Source: Candidatus Palauibacter soopunensis
GTDB lineage: Bacteria > Gemmatimonadota > Gemmatimonadetes > Palauibacterales > Palauibacteraceae
Assembly (NCBI RefSeq): GCF_947581735.1
Contig: NZ_CANPVT010000002.1
Span: forward strand, 62,001 to 126,000
Direction of reading: 5' to 3'
DNA: 64,000 nt
Below the pieces are notes generated by a model, which saw only the letters and a program-made list of their open reading frames with translations, made no database searches and was not told the origin of the DNA. Made by a program: the position numbers and the translations under genes. Positions 34,998 to 44,081 of this stretch are shown piece by piece (position 1 is the first letter of the stretch; each line of letters starts with the position of its first letter).

Positions 34998-35872
34998 GCC
35001 GGTCGCGGGCCCTTCCGAATCCCGTGTTCCGTCCAGTCGCGCCCGCGGGCGAAACCCCCGAAGATCCGGAGCGGCCGGGGCACGCCGCGGGTTTCGGCCC
35101 GCAGCCGTTCGTTCCTCGCCTGCGCGTCGGGATCGAGCCAGGGCCGGTCGTGCTCCACGTGCGCGCACACCGCCCGATGCCGAGCCTGGACGGGCCGAAT
35201 CCCGGCGTTGCGGAGGCGCTCGCCGAGTTCGCGGTCTTCGACCGGATACGTCATGCGCTCGTCGAAGCCGTTTACGCGCAGGAGGTCGGTCTTCCAGGCC
35301 GAAGCGTTGTGCCCGTTCCACGTCGCTCGCGTGGTCGTCATGCGATCGAACCACGCGGCACGGCGCGGCGCGCGGCCGAGTTTGCTCCGGTCCCGCTTCC
35401 GGCTCAGCGCTCCCGTCTCATCGAGCCACGTCGACTCGAACAGCGAACCGTCGAGCACATCTTCTCTCTCGATTCGCGTCCCGGCCGCGCTCGAGAGGCG
35501 AACTCTCCCGCCGGAAACGAAGAACCCCGGCCTGGCGAGCCGCGCGTGCGTATCCACGAAGTCCTCGCGCGGGATGCAGTCGCCGTCGCTGAGGATGAGG
35601 TAGTCTCCGCGGGCCTCGACGATCGCGCGGTTCAGGATTCGACACTTCCTGAACCCGTCGTCCTCCTGCCAGACGTGGGAGATCGCGAGACCGGTGGACG
35701 CCCGCAGGCGCTCGATCCGATCGCACGTCTCCGGCCCCGAGCCGTCATCCGCGACAACGATCTCGAACCCATCGCGCTTCTGTGCCGAATAGCCCCAGAG
35801 CGCGCGTTCCAACTCGTCCGGCGCCTCGTACGTGCTCAGGATGACGGAGAGGGCAGCGGGCTCGCCGCTCAT
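34988..35872 (-). CDS. Family 2 glycosyltransferase
   Basis: Second GT-A transferase of the island, 294 residues. The ATG at 35872 has a GGAGG site upstream. Motifs: VILSTYEAPDELERALWGY, EIVVADDGSGPETC, LILSDGDCIPREDFVD (DxD) and the acceptor half GHNASAWKTDLLRVNGFDE, YPVEDRELGERLRNAG. It shares order and motifs with the GT2 at 34173 (both have VVADDGSGP and VNGFDE), suggesting an old duplication followed by inversion. Transcription is convergent with the sulfotransferase unit. It lies upstream of nothing on its strand; the M14 peptidase gene ends 31 bases before its start region on the other side. Confidence 0.87.
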   Translation of the reverse strand: MSGEPAALSVILSTYEAPDELERALWGYSAQKRDGFEIVVADDGSGPETCDRIERLRASTGLAISHVWQEDDGFRKCRILNRAIVEARGDYLILSDGDCIPREDFVDTHARLARPGFFVSGGRVRLSSAAGTRIEREDVLDGSLFESTWLDETGALSRKRDRSKLGRAPRRAAWFDRMTTTRATWNGHNASAWKTDLLRVNGFDERMTYPVEDRELGERLRNAGIRPVQARHRAVCAHVEHDRPWLDPDAQARNERLRAETRGVPRPLRIFGGFARGRDWTEHGIRKGPRPAHS

Positions 35873-35903
35873 GCGGCCCCCTCCGTCGGATCCAGCGGCG
35901 CGC

Positions 35904-38705
35904 CTACGGCCGGTCCGGCTCGGCGGACGAGAGGGCGATCGCGTTGAAGAGGAACTTGAAGGTGCCGTGCGGCTGCGCACGCCGCGTGACGAGCGGGCCG
36001 AACAGGTACAGATGCCCATTGCCCACCTTCGCTTCCGCCATCGTCACGCCGCCCTGGAGGTGCTCCTGACCCCACGCCCAACCGCTGATGAGGGGCCTGT
36101 CCGTCTCGAACCAGGCGAGTGGCGTCACCCCGTTCGCCCCGTCGTTCCTCGCCGCCAGCGCCGATGCGCCGAACACGGGGCTGTTGTTGAACGACACCGC
36201 GAGCGTCGACGGAACCCCCGTGGCAACGAGCCGCGAGTTGTCCACCGTGACCTCCAGAATCGACCCGGGCACGTAGTACTCCTCCCGGCCCAGCGCCTCG
36301 CCGTCCTTGACCAGATGGTCCTCGAGCGGGAGTCCCAGCTCCTTCCCGAGGGCCGTCGAACCGCCGATGGTGACGATCGAACCGCCGTCCTCAAGGAATT
36401 CGATCAGTGCCGGTGTCGTCGCATCGGAGGTGACCCGGCCGAGCCGGTCCCGGTACTCCTCGGGAATCGTCTCCGGATCCGGCGAACCTCCTCCCCCGAA
36501 CTGGAACCGCGAGCCGATGGCGCCCTGCGGGAAAATGATGACGTCGTAGTCGTCGCGCAGATCTCCCGCGTCGAGCCGCTGCGGGAAGACGAGTTCGAAG
36601 TCCGCGTACTCGAACTGCTCGAGGATCCAGCGGATCCAGCCGGACGGCATGGAGCCGCCGTACGTGTCCCAGAGCGCGATCCGGGGCGCCTCGAGGCGCA
36701 GGGCGTCCACGTTCGGATCGTTTTCCAGACCCCGGAAGTCGATCCCCAGTTCGGCGGCCAGCGACGCGACCGCGTCGTCCGTTCCGCGGCGGCTCTTCAC
36801 GTAGAACGTGCCGGCCGGGTGCATTTGCCCACCCTCGCGCAGCGGCGACGTGAGCCAGTAGACCTCGTGTCCCGATGCCTGGAGCCGGTTGATGGCCCTG
36901 AACGCGTCGTTCGCCTCGTGGCTGAACACGAAGCCGTCCGCCCCGTCCGCGTCCGCGACCGCTCCGGGCATCGGGCTCGCGTTCCACTCCGCGATCTCCT
37001 CGAACGGCCCGTCGAAGCCTTCCAGGATGCGGTCGAACTCCACCCCCATCTGGACGGCGAGCGTCCACCCCGCGTTGTCGTACGGCGGCGTCGGGGCTGC
37101 CCCCGGATAGAGGAAGTCGTCCGGGTGGTCCTGCGGCTCGAACATGTCGAGGACGTGCGGCCGGAACGCCTGCGCGGCCCGCACCACGTAGGAGCCCGCG
37201 GGATACTCCTTCCCTTCGACGGTGAAGTCGGATGTCGCCCGCTCCACGATCACGCCGCCCTCGAGCAGCGCATTGACGAACTGCGTCGCGGTCGGGAAGT
37301 CGGCCTGGTCCGATGGGAGGATGTACCCGCGGGGATCGCGCAGATCGGGCTCGAACAGCCTGTCGTATTCGGCGCGAGTGCCGCGGCTGCCGCCGAAACC
37401 GCCCACGTTGCGGGCGAAGTCGGTCTCCGCCGCCCCGGCCCGCATTTCCTCGCGCAACCACTCCACTCGCCTGGGATGGATCGTCCAGCTGTCCTTGCTG
37501 CCGCGCTCGATCGAGTTCATCCCCATGCGCCAGATGCGGTACAGGAACGTCTCGCGGTAGCGGGAAGCGACATCGAGCACCGCCTTGTTCGCGGTCACCG
37601 AATAGTCGACGGACTGTCGAAAGTGCCACGGCTGCGGCTCGATCGGGGCCGGCAGATTATCGTTGGGCAGCACCCGTTCGAGAATCAGCGGGATCTCCAT
37701 CGGGGTCGGATTCCCGATCGTTTCCGTGAGGAGCCCGATCATGTTCTTGAAGTAGGGCGTCGTGCGCAGACCGCCGTTCCACCACGTGGAGTAGTTCGCG
37801 CCGCGTCGCCGCGTCGCCCCCGGCTTCCCCTCCTCCGTGAAGCGCGAGTGCATGGCGGACCCCACGAGATCGATCCCGGTGATGACCATCGGGTCGATGT
37901 TGTAGTTGAACGGATCGCGGAACGGGGGCGCGAAAAGCACGGTCCCGGTGGGTCCCGTCTGGTGGTGGTTGTAGACGATCTGCGGATACCACGTCCGGTA
38001 CATCTGCCGGTTCATGTTCTCGGATTCCGGCTGGAAGGACGTGTAGAAGTCCCGGTTGTTGTCGTGCCCCACGTACTTCTGGTAGAGGACGGGGATCCCG
38101 CGCGTGGAGCGCTCCGTCTTCTCCTCGACCCGCGTGTACCAGTTCGAGACGAGGTCCATCCCGTCGGGGTTCGCGTGGACGAAGAGGATGATGACGTCGT
38201 CGAGGATCCGCATCGTCTCGTCGTCGGTCCCGCTCACGAACTGCCACAGCGTCTCCATCAACTGCTGCGCGCCCAGCACCTCCGTGGCGTGGAGGCCACC
38301 GTCGATCCACACGATGGCCTTTCCGCGCCGGGCGAGTTCTCGCGCTTCCTCCTCGGTCACGCCCCTGGCGAGCGCGAGGCGGGCGGAAATCTCCCGATAT
38401 TCGTCGAGGTTCGCGTGGTTCTCGGGCGAGGTGACGATCGCCATGAGCTGGTCTCGGCCCTCGGCCGTCGTCCCGATCGACTGCAGCGTCATGCGTGGGG
38501 ACTCGGCGGCCAGCGTCTCCCAGTAGCCGGTGAGGTCGCCGTAGTCCGGCAGTTCGTAGTCGGCGCCGATCTCATGCCCGAAGAAGGCCTCCGGGGTCGT
38601 CAGCTCCTGCGCGAGGCCGGGCTGCGCGGTCAGGACGCCGAGGACGATCGCGGCCACGGTCAGGATGCCGCGGGCCGAAGCCCGATTGGGGGCGAAAAAC
38701 GACAT
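35904..38705 (-). CDS. Exported M14-family zinc carboxypeptidase-like protein
   Basis: Secreted peptidase of 933 residues. The ATG at 38705 has AAGGAGA 8 bases upstream and opens a signal peptide (LTVAAIVLGVLTAQPGLAQ). The M14 domain occupies about residues 45-400: zinc ligands in GGLHATEVLG (H-x-x-E), the arginine region NPDGMDLV, the second His in YNHHQTGPTGT and the catalytic Glu in LLTETIGNP. The remaining 500 residues contain a glutamine amidotransferase-like fold part (DYDVIIFPQGAIG, SIVTIGGSTALGKELGL) and a beta-rich end. Similar long M14 proteins are frequent in Gemmatimonadota and Bacteroidota. It probably cleaves peptides in the periplasm or outside. It is preceded on its strand by the sortilin-like gene. 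Confidence 0.88.
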   Translation of the reverse strand: MSFFAPNRASARGILTVAAIVLGVLTAQPGLAQELTTPEAFFGHEIGADYELPDYGDLTGYWETLAAESPRMTLQSIGTTAEGRDQLMAIVTSPENHANLDEYREISARLALARGVTEEEARELARRGKAIVWIDGGLHATEVLGAQQLMETLWQFVSGTDDETMRILDDVIILFVHANPDGMDLVSNWYTRVEEKTERSTRGIPVLYQKYVGHDNNRDFYTSFQPESENMNRQMYRTWYPQIVYNHHQTGPTGTVLFAPPFRDPFNYNIDPMVITGIDLVGSAMHSRFTEEGKPGATRRRGANYSTWWNGGLRTTPYFKNMIGLLTETIGNPTPMEIPLILERVLPNDNLPAPIEPQPWHFRQSVDYSVTANKAVLDVASRYRETFLYRIWRMGMNSIERGSKDSWTIHPRRVEWLREEMRAGAAETDFARNVGGFGGSRGTRAEYDRLFEPDLRDPRGYILPSDQADFPTATQFVNALLEGGVIVERATSDFTVEGKEYPAGSYVVRAAQAFRPHVLDMFEPQDHPDDFLYPGAAPTPPYDNAGWTLAVQMGVEFDRILEGFDGPFEEIAEWNASPMPGAVADADGADGFVFSHEANDAFRAINRLQASGHEVYWLTSPLREGGQMHPAGTFYVKSRRGTDDAVASLAAELGIDFRGLENDPNVDALRLEAPRIALWDTYGGSMPSGWIRWILEQFEYADFELVFPQRLDAGDLRDDYDVIIFPQGAIGSRFQFGGGGSPDPETIPEEYRDRLGRVTSDATTPALIEFLEDGGSIVTIGGSTALGKELGLPLEDHLVKDGEALGREEYYVPGSILEVTVDNSRLVATGVPSTLAVSFNNSPVFGASALAARNDGANGVTPLAWFETDRPLISGWAWGQEHLQGGVTMAEAKVGNGHLYLFGPLVTRRAQPHGTFKFLFNAIALSSAEPDRP

Positions 38706-38802
38706 GTGCGGACTCTCCTTACGCAGATCGTGTGCAGAGTTGCGGCGCCCATTATGGCGACGGCGTGCCCGGGAAGCCAAAGCACGCCGGCCCCGAAGCG
38801 CC

Positions 38803-38847
38803 GCCGCCCGCCGGCGCGCCCAATCTTCCGGGCTCGCGGCGGGCGGC
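38803..38847 (-). terminator. GC-rich hairpin after the sortilin-like gene
   Basis: A perfect 10-bp inverted repeat, GCCGCCCGCC (38803-38812) and GGCGGGCGGC (38838-38847), lies 50 bases after the stop of the minus-strand gene at 38897 and about 100 bases before the next start. The 25-base loop can fold further through GCCC and GGGC. No T-run follows, so it may be a 3' end-stabilising structure or a terminator of the kind lacking a U-tract. Confidence 0.4.
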
Positions 38848-38896
38848 TTGGACTGGAGCCGGGTCGACTCCTGACCCTGGCAGTCCGGCGGTTGCG

Positions 38897-41800
38897 TCAG
38901 CGCATCGGCGGCATCGGGACCTGTACGGGTTCGCCGAGGTCCGGACGGACCCCCGCGGCCTGCAGCGCCGCGTAGAGCGCCGGCATCCGATCCTCGATTA
39001 CGGCGTTGAGGCGGTCGATGGCGCCGGGCAGGGCGCCCCAGCCGCGCTCGAGCTGGTAGAGCATGTCCGCCGTCGGCGCCGTGTGGTAGCTGGACAAACC
39101 ACCGGACACCCCCGCGCCTCCCCGGACCACGTCGAGTTCCTCACCGATCTCGTCCAGCTCCTCGCCCACGGCCTCGACCTCCCCTGTGAGGGACTCGGAC
39201 ACGTCGTGGCCCTCGAGCTGGTCCTCGATGGAGGACAGGTGCTCGCGCAGCCGGGCCAGCGCCTGCAGCCCCTCGTTCGTCGGCTTCGCGAGCGCGTAGC
39301 CGCTCATGAGCGCCTCCTGCCGCGCCATGAGGTCGCTCCGGCTGATGTTCACGCGCGGATCGAGCCGCACCGTGACCGAGGTCTCGAGCGTCTGCCCGGC
39401 CGCCTCCAATCGCGCCGTGTACGTTCCCGGGAGGACCTTCGGCGCCACGCTGCCGGAGCGGAAGAAGTTGCCACCGCCCGGCGCGGCCGGCAGGGGCTCG
39501 TGACGGAGATCCCAGATCACCTCGTTCAGGCCGCGCTCGCCGCCGCCCTCGAGTTCGCGGATCACGGAGCCATCGGAGTCGAGGATCGCGATCGCCGCCT
39601 TGCCCGCCATCGCGGACATCGGCGCGGCGTCATCGCCGTTCGCGGACGGACCACCGGAGGTCACGATCCGGTCGCCGGTGTCGCCGCCTTCCTCGTCGGC
39701 CGTCGCGGCTTCCGGCAGATCGCTGCCCAGCCAGTAGCGGATCCGGGCGCCCTGCGGCGGGTTCTCCGCCTCCCACACGCCCGGCGTCCAGCCCTGCGGC
39801 GTGTAGGGGTTGTAGGCGACCGCCGACTGGGTGGAGAAGAGGTGCGCCTCCGAGGCGAGCACGGCCTGGCTCATCTCCTCGAGCGGCGTGATGTCCTCCA
39901 TGATCCAGATCCCGCGCCCGTGCGTGCCGATCACGAGATCGTTCTCGCGCTCCTGGATCTTGATGTCGTCCACCGGCGCGGGCGGCATGTTCCGCAGCAG
40001 CGGGTGCCACGAGTTGCCGGCGTCGATCGAGAAGTAGGTGCCGATCTCGTTGCCGGCGAAGAGGAGGTTCGCCGCGCGCGGGTGCTGCGCCAGCGCGTTC
40101 AGCGACCAGCCGTCGGGAATCCCGTCCCGGACCGCCCGCCACGACTCGCCGAAGTCGTTCGAGACGTACAGGTAGGGGTCCATGTCGTCGTTGCGGTGGT
40201 TGTCCCCCGCGACCCACACGGTCCCCGCATCGGCGTGCGACGCCACGATGCGCGTCATGTACAACTGGTCGGGCACGCCCGGCATGTTCGGCGCCACGTT
40301 CGTCCATGTCCCGCCGCCATCCCGCGTCACCTGCAGGTTCCCGTCGTCCGTGCCCGCGTACACCACCATCGGATCGAGCGGCGACTCCTCGATCGAGATC
40401 ATGTTGCCGAAGCTCGACGTCCCGTCGTTCGCCGACATCATCGGCTCCGAGCCGAGGACGCCCATGATCGACAGTGTCTCGCGGTCGATGTTCTTGGTGA
40501 GATCCGGCGAGATCTGCTCCCACGTCTGGCCGTAGTCGGGCGTCTTGAACACGACGTTCGACCCGTAGTAGACCGTGTTCGGATCGCTCGGCGACACTTC
40601 TACCGGCGTATCCCAGTTCCAGCGGAAGTCGGGCAGATCCTCGTCATCCCCCTCCGGGCGCCCCAGCGGACGCATCCGCAGGCGCTCGCCCGTCTTGAGG
40701 TTCACGCGCATGGGGTTCCCGTTCTGGGACTCCGCGATCATCTCCTCGCCGTTGGGATGGAGGACGGTGAAGTAACCGTCGCCGCTCCCCACGTTGTACC
40801 AGTCGCGGGGCCGGATCCCCTGGTTGGACCAGGTGTCCGACGGACCGCACCAGGAGCCGTTGTCCTGGAGGCCGCCGCACACGTGGTACGGCTCGCGGTT
40901 GTCGACGCCGATCTCGTAGAACTGCGCCAGCGGCAGGTTGGTCAGCTGGCGCCAGTTGTCCGAGCGGTCCCAGCTGATGGAGACGCCGCCGTCGCCGCCC
41001 AGAATCAGGTGGTCGGAGTTCGCCGGGTTGATCCACAGCGCGTGGTGGTCCGAGTGGACCTCCGAGGCCGCGTCCGGCGTGAAGTTGTACCCCCCATCCG
41101 AGGTGCGGTACAGACTCGAACCGCCCAGGTAGAGCCGCTCCGGATCGTTCGGGTCGATGCGGATCTGGCTGTAGTACATGGGACGGTTGTTCGTCGTGCT
41201 CGTCTGCACCCACGTCTCGCCGCGGTCGGTCGACTTGTAGGTCCCCGTCTTGCGGTCGGCGTCTTCCTGGGCACCGAAGCCCTGTCCCGGCGCGCGCGCG
41301 TCGGCTTCGACGATCGCCCAGACGAGGTTCCCGTCGCGGCGGTAGATGTCGAGCCCGATGCGCCCGACGTCACCCTCCGGCAGGCCGCCGGCGAGCTTCG
41401 TCCAGTTGTCGCCACCGTCCATCGTCCGGTAGATGCCGCCGCCCGGACCGCCGCCGTTGAAGCCCCACAGCGTGCGCTGCCGCTGGTACATGGCCGCGAA
41501 CAGCGTCATCGGGTCGCCGGGATCCATGGCGAGGTCGATCGCGCCCGTGTGCTCGTCGACGTGGAGGACGAGTTCCCAGGTCTGGCCGCCGTCCATCGTG
41601 CGGTACACGCCGCGCTCCGGGTTCGCGCCCCACAGGCGGCCCATCGCCGCGACGTAGGCCACGTCGGGATTCCGCGGGTGGACCTGGATGCGGGAGATAT
41701 GGTGCGTCGCCTCGAGCCCGAGATGGGTCCAGGTGCGGCCGGCGTCCGTCGACCGGAACACGCCCATCCCCCACGGGGAGGACTGCCGGTTCTGCGGCTC

Positions 41801-42148
41801 GCCCGAGCCGACCCACACGACGTTCGGGTTCGACGGCGCGAGGGTGATGTCCCCGACGGACAGCATTGTCTGATCGTCGAACACGGACTCGAACGTCGAC
41901 CCGCCGTTGATTGTCTTCCACACGCCGCCCGTCGCGACGCCGACGTAGAAGGTGGACGGATCGGACTCGTCGACCGCGATGTCGGCGATCCGGCCGCCCA
42001 TGATCGTGGGTCCGATCTCGCGCCATTCGAGCGCCTGGACGGCCGCCTGCAGATCGGCGTCCTGGGCCAGCGCGGGAAGAGGGGCTGCGGCGAGGGCAAG
42101 CACCGCGAGGAGAGACAGAGACACCGGGAGCCCTGAGCGCGTACGCAT
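38897..42148 (-). CDS. Secreted sortilin/VPS10-like beta-propeller protein
   Basis: Large exported protein, 1083 residues. The ATG at 42148 has GAGG 8 bases upstream; the signal peptide ends LPALAQ. It consists of two propellers of Asp-box-type repeats: GVWKTINGGSTFE, GVFRSTDAGRTW, GVYRTMDGGQTWE, GIYRTMDGGDNW, GTYKSTDRGETW, SLYRTSDGGYNF, FKTPDYGQTWE, QVTRDGGGTW and YVSNDFGESW, alternating with HPRNPDVAYVAAMG-type strands. The C-terminal 300 residues have a beta-sandwich (GTYTARLEAAGQTLETSV) and a helical end. This family is often annotated as glycosyl hydrolase or WD40/YVTN protein, but no catalytic pair can be named. The sortilin-like fold binds peptides or proteins, so a capture role is plausible. 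Confidence 0.86.
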   Translation of the reverse strand: MRTRSGLPVSLSLLAVLALAAAPLPALAQDADLQAAVQALEWREIGPTIMGGRIADIAVDESDPSTFYVGVATGGVWKTINGGSTFESVFDDQTMLSVGDITLAPSNPNVVWVGSGEPQNRQSSPWGMGVFRSTDAGRTWTHLGLEATHHISRIQVHPRNPDVAYVAAMGRLWGANPERGVYRTMDGGQTWELVLHVDEHTGAIDLAMDPGDPMTLFAAMYQRQRTLWGFNGGGPGGGIYRTMDGGDNWTKLAGGLPEGDVGRIGLDIYRRDGNLVWAIVEADARAPGQGFGAQEDADRKTGTYKSTDRGETWVQTSTTNNRPMYYSQIRIDPNDPERLYLGGSSLYRTSDGGYNFTPDAASEVHSDHHALWINPANSDHLILGGDGGVSISWDRSDNWRQLTNLPLAQFYEIGVDNREPYHVCGGLQDNGSWCGPSDTWSNQGIRPRDWYNVGSGDGYFTVLHPNGEEMIAESQNGNPMRVNLKTGERLRMRPLGRPEGDDEDLPDFRWNWDTPVEVSPSDPNTVYYGSNVVFKTPDYGQTWEQISPDLTKNIDRETLSIMGVLGSEPMMSANDGTSSFGNMISIEESPLDPMVVYAGTDDGNLQVTRDGGGTWTNVAPNMPGVPDQLYMTRIVASHADAGTVWVAGDNHRNDDMDPYLYVSNDFGESWRAVRDGIPDGWSLNALAQHPRAANLLFAGNEIGTYFSIDAGNSWHPLLRNMPPAPVDDIKIQERENDLVIGTHGRGIWIMEDITPLEEMSQAVLASEAHLFSTQSAVAYNPYTPQGWTPGVWEAENPPQGARIRYWLGSDLPEAATADEEGGDTGDRIVTSGGPSANGDDAAPMSAMAGKAAIAILDSDGSVIRELEGGGERGLNEVIWDLRHEPLPAAPGGGNFFRSGSVAPKVLPGTYTARLEAAGQTLETSVTVRLDPRVNISRSDLMARQEALMSGYALAKPTNEGLQALARLREHLSSIEDQLEGHDVSESLTGEVEAVGEELDEIGEELDVVRGGAGVSGGLSSYHTAPTADMLYQLERGWGALPGAIDRLNAVIEDRMPALYAALQAAGVRPDLGEPVQVPMPPMR

Positions 42149-42242
42149 CTCGATTACCTCGTTCCGGGAGGAGTACCGCGGGAGGGAGCGGTCCGGGCAA
42201 GGAACCGGTACCGGCCACCCCACCCGACCACACAGCCTGTAT

Positions 42243-42271
42243 AGAATAGATGAACCCACCGGAATCTGAAA
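42243..42271 (-). promoter_or_regulatory. Weak possible promoter for the sortilin-like gene
   Basis: Reading the minus strand, TTTCAG (42271-42266) and TATTCT (42248-42243) are 17 bases apart and lie about 95 bases before the ATG at 42148. Only the second hexamer is a fair match. The rest of the 284-base divergent region holds the BlaI-type promoter described separately. Confidence 0.25.
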
Positions 42272-42341
42272 CGGGGGCCCACGAATCCGGCTCCCCGACC
42301 CCGCCTCCGCCTTGTCTCCGCCTTCTGCCGTGTGTCGCCGC

Positions 42342-42383
42342 TTGACGTATACGACATCGTGTCGTAAATTTACGACATGTCGT
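42342..42383 (+). promoter_or_regulatory. Promoter with two adjacent palindromes, BlaI-type operator
   Basis: TTGACG (42342-42347) and TAAATT (42365-42370) are 17 bases apart. Between and over them lies TACGACA-TCG-TGTCGTA (42350-42366), a perfect 7-bp inverted repeat. Directly after is a 12-bp palindrome, ACGACATGTCGT (42372-42383), with the same TACGACA half-site. BlaI/MecI repressors bind TACA/TGTA-type dyads as dimers at two neighbouring sites, so a repressor from 44082 covering both would block the polymerase. The start codon of the sensor gene is 50 bases downstream. Confidence 0.75.
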
Positions 42384-42432
42384 CGTGAAGAATGGCGTTG
42401 ACAAGGTCGGAGCGAGAGGTGGATAGATACGG

Positions 42433-44022
42433 ATGACGGACGTGATGCTTCAGATCGGGGCCAGCAAGCTGGCGATCTCGATCGGTCTTGCCGGACTGGC
42501 GTGGGTCGCGTCGCGGCGCCTCGGGAAGCCGTCGCTGGCGCACGGGCTCTGGCTGCTGCCGCTCGCCGTCCTGCTCGTGCCGCCGTTCGTCTCGATTCCC
42601 GTCTGGTCGGGGGGCGTCGATCCGGCGGGCCCTGTGGCCGGGATTGGTGTTCTGGAGGCGGAGTCGGCGCCATCCGCCGGGGCCACGCTGCTTGCCTGGC
42701 TGAGGGACGGCGGCAAAGAGGGGCTCGTTTGGCTCTGGCTCCTGGGCACCGCTTCCGTGCTCGGCTGGACGCTCGTGCGCACGCTCCGCTTCCACCGCTC
42801 GCTCCTGAGCGCTTCGGAGCCCGCGCCATCCGAGGTTCAGCGCCTCGCGCGGGAGATCGCCCGCAGGCTCGGTCTCGGCGCGGCCCCCGCCGTCTACGCG
42901 ACGCGCGCGCAACTGTCGCCCATGGTGTGGTGGGCCGGCGGAAAGGTGCGGGTCCTCGTCCCCTCGAAGCTGCTCGCCGAGTTGGACGGGTCCGAATTAC
43001 GCTGCGTCCTGGCGCATGAACTCGCCCATGTCCGGCGCCGCGACCACGCCGTGCGCTGGCTCGAGTGGCTCGCGTGCGCAGCCTTCTGGTGGAACCCGGT
43101 CGCGTGGTGGGCCCGCCGGCGGCTGCGGGCGTCCGAGGAATTGTGCTGCGACGCGCTCGCCGTCACCGCAATCGAGGCCGAACCCCGCACCTACGCCGGG
43201 GCGCTGCTCCGGGTGATCGACTTCATTTCGAAGACCCCGGTCCCGGGCCCCCTGACCTTCGCGAGTACGATCGATCGCTGCGGCCGAGCGTCGCGGCTCG
43301 AAAGGAGATTCCGCGTGATCATGACGAACCGAACCTCGACCCCCACCCCGCGCTGGCTCCGCGTCGCGCTGCGCTGCGGCGCCGTGTGTCTGCTGGCCGG
43401 CGGCCTCGTCTACTGCACCGACCAGTCGGATCTTACCTCCGTCGACCCGGCCGTCGTCCCGGTTGAAAAGGAGTCGATCCTGCACCTCGATGGCCAGGGA
43501 GACGATCCGGTCGGCGATGCACCCCTGCGGCCGCAGGTGATGCGCAAGCTGATCGAGGCAATCGCAACGGAACACGCCCTCCCGGCTGACCTCGCCAGGA
43601 ACCTGCGTGCCGCGGGAGAAACGGCCCTGTCCGGTGGGTCGGTGCGGCTACGTGGAGACGGCGGTCGGGTCGAGGGGCTACGCGGCCGCACCCCCGACAT
43701 GTTCCTGGCCGTGACTCCGGACGACGGGGCTGGAGATTTCAAGACAGTCGTGTTTGACCTTGCCCGTTTTCGGTCGGCGCTTTCGGAAGGTCCGCTTTCG
43801 GAAGAAGCCCTCGCCGCGGAACTCGCCCGGCACCTCCGGGTGAGCCGGAACAACCCGAACATGTCGTTGCTCAAGGGGGTGCATGTGGAGTGTACGGGTG
43901 CCGAAGCGGCGGTGCTCGATTCTTCATACGAGTCCCAAATCGCCTCCATGACCATGACGTGCGAAACGGCCAAGACCAGCACCCCAGGGTTCAGCATGAA
44001 GGGCGTCGTCAAGAGGAACTGA
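42433..44022 (+). CDS. BlaR1/MecR1-type M56 membrane metallopeptidase sensor
   Basis: Membrane sensor-protease, 529 residues. Hydrophobic segments lie at about 10-30, 35-60 and 98-112. The zinc motif HELAH (195-199) sits in CVLAHELAHVRRRDH, and the downstream Glu in SEELCCDALA. Another hydrophobic stretch (ALRCGAVCLLAGGLVYC, about 311-327) leads to a C-terminal domain of about 200 residues. In BlaR1 that domain is a penicillin-binding sensor with STYK; here no SxxK serine-enzyme motif is visible and the sequence is unrelated as far as I can see, so the signal is probably not a beta-lactam. By family analogy a signal triggers proteolysis that relieves repression by the BlaI-like protein at 44082. 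The ATG at 42433 has only a distant purine site. Confidence 0.86.
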   Translation: MTDVMLQIGASKLAISIGLAGLAWVASRRLGKPSLAHGLWLLPLAVLLVPPFVSIPVWSGGVDPAGPVAGIGVLEAESAPSAGATLLAWLRDGGKEGLVWLWLLGTASVLGWTLVRTLRFHRSLLSASEPAPSEVQRLAREIARRLGLGAAPAVYATRAQLSPMVWWAGGKVRVLVPSKLLAELDGSELRCVLAHELAHVRRRDHAVRWLEWLACAAFWWNPVAWWARRRLRASEELCCDALAVTAIEAEPRTYAGALLRVIDFISKTPVPGPLTFASTIDRCGRASRLERRFRVIMTNRTSTPTPRWLRVALRCGAVCLLAGGLVYCTDQSDLTSVDPAVVPVEKESILHLDGQGDDPVGDAPLRPQVMRKLIEAIATEHALPADLARNLRAAGETALSGGSVRLRGDGGRVEGLRGRTPDMFLAVTPDDGAGDFKTVVFDLARFRSALSEGPLSEEALAAELARHLRVSRNNPNMSLLKGVHVECTGAEAAVLDSSYESQIASMTMTCETAKTSTPGFSMKGVVKRN

Positions 44023-44081
44023 CGGAGCGGTCACCTGACCTTTGACGTCCCACGTCGAGAACGATCGAGAAAGGGTTTCGC

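Noticed and set aside
38732-42136. Plus-strand open frame of 1134 codons
   Set aside because: Antisense to the sortilin-like gene, whose repeats are unmistakable; composition is that of a shadow frame.
44044-44056. GACGT-CCC-ACGTC inverted repeat between sensor and repressor genes
   Set aside because: Different sequence from the TACGACA palindromes and without promoter hexamers around it; not called an operator.
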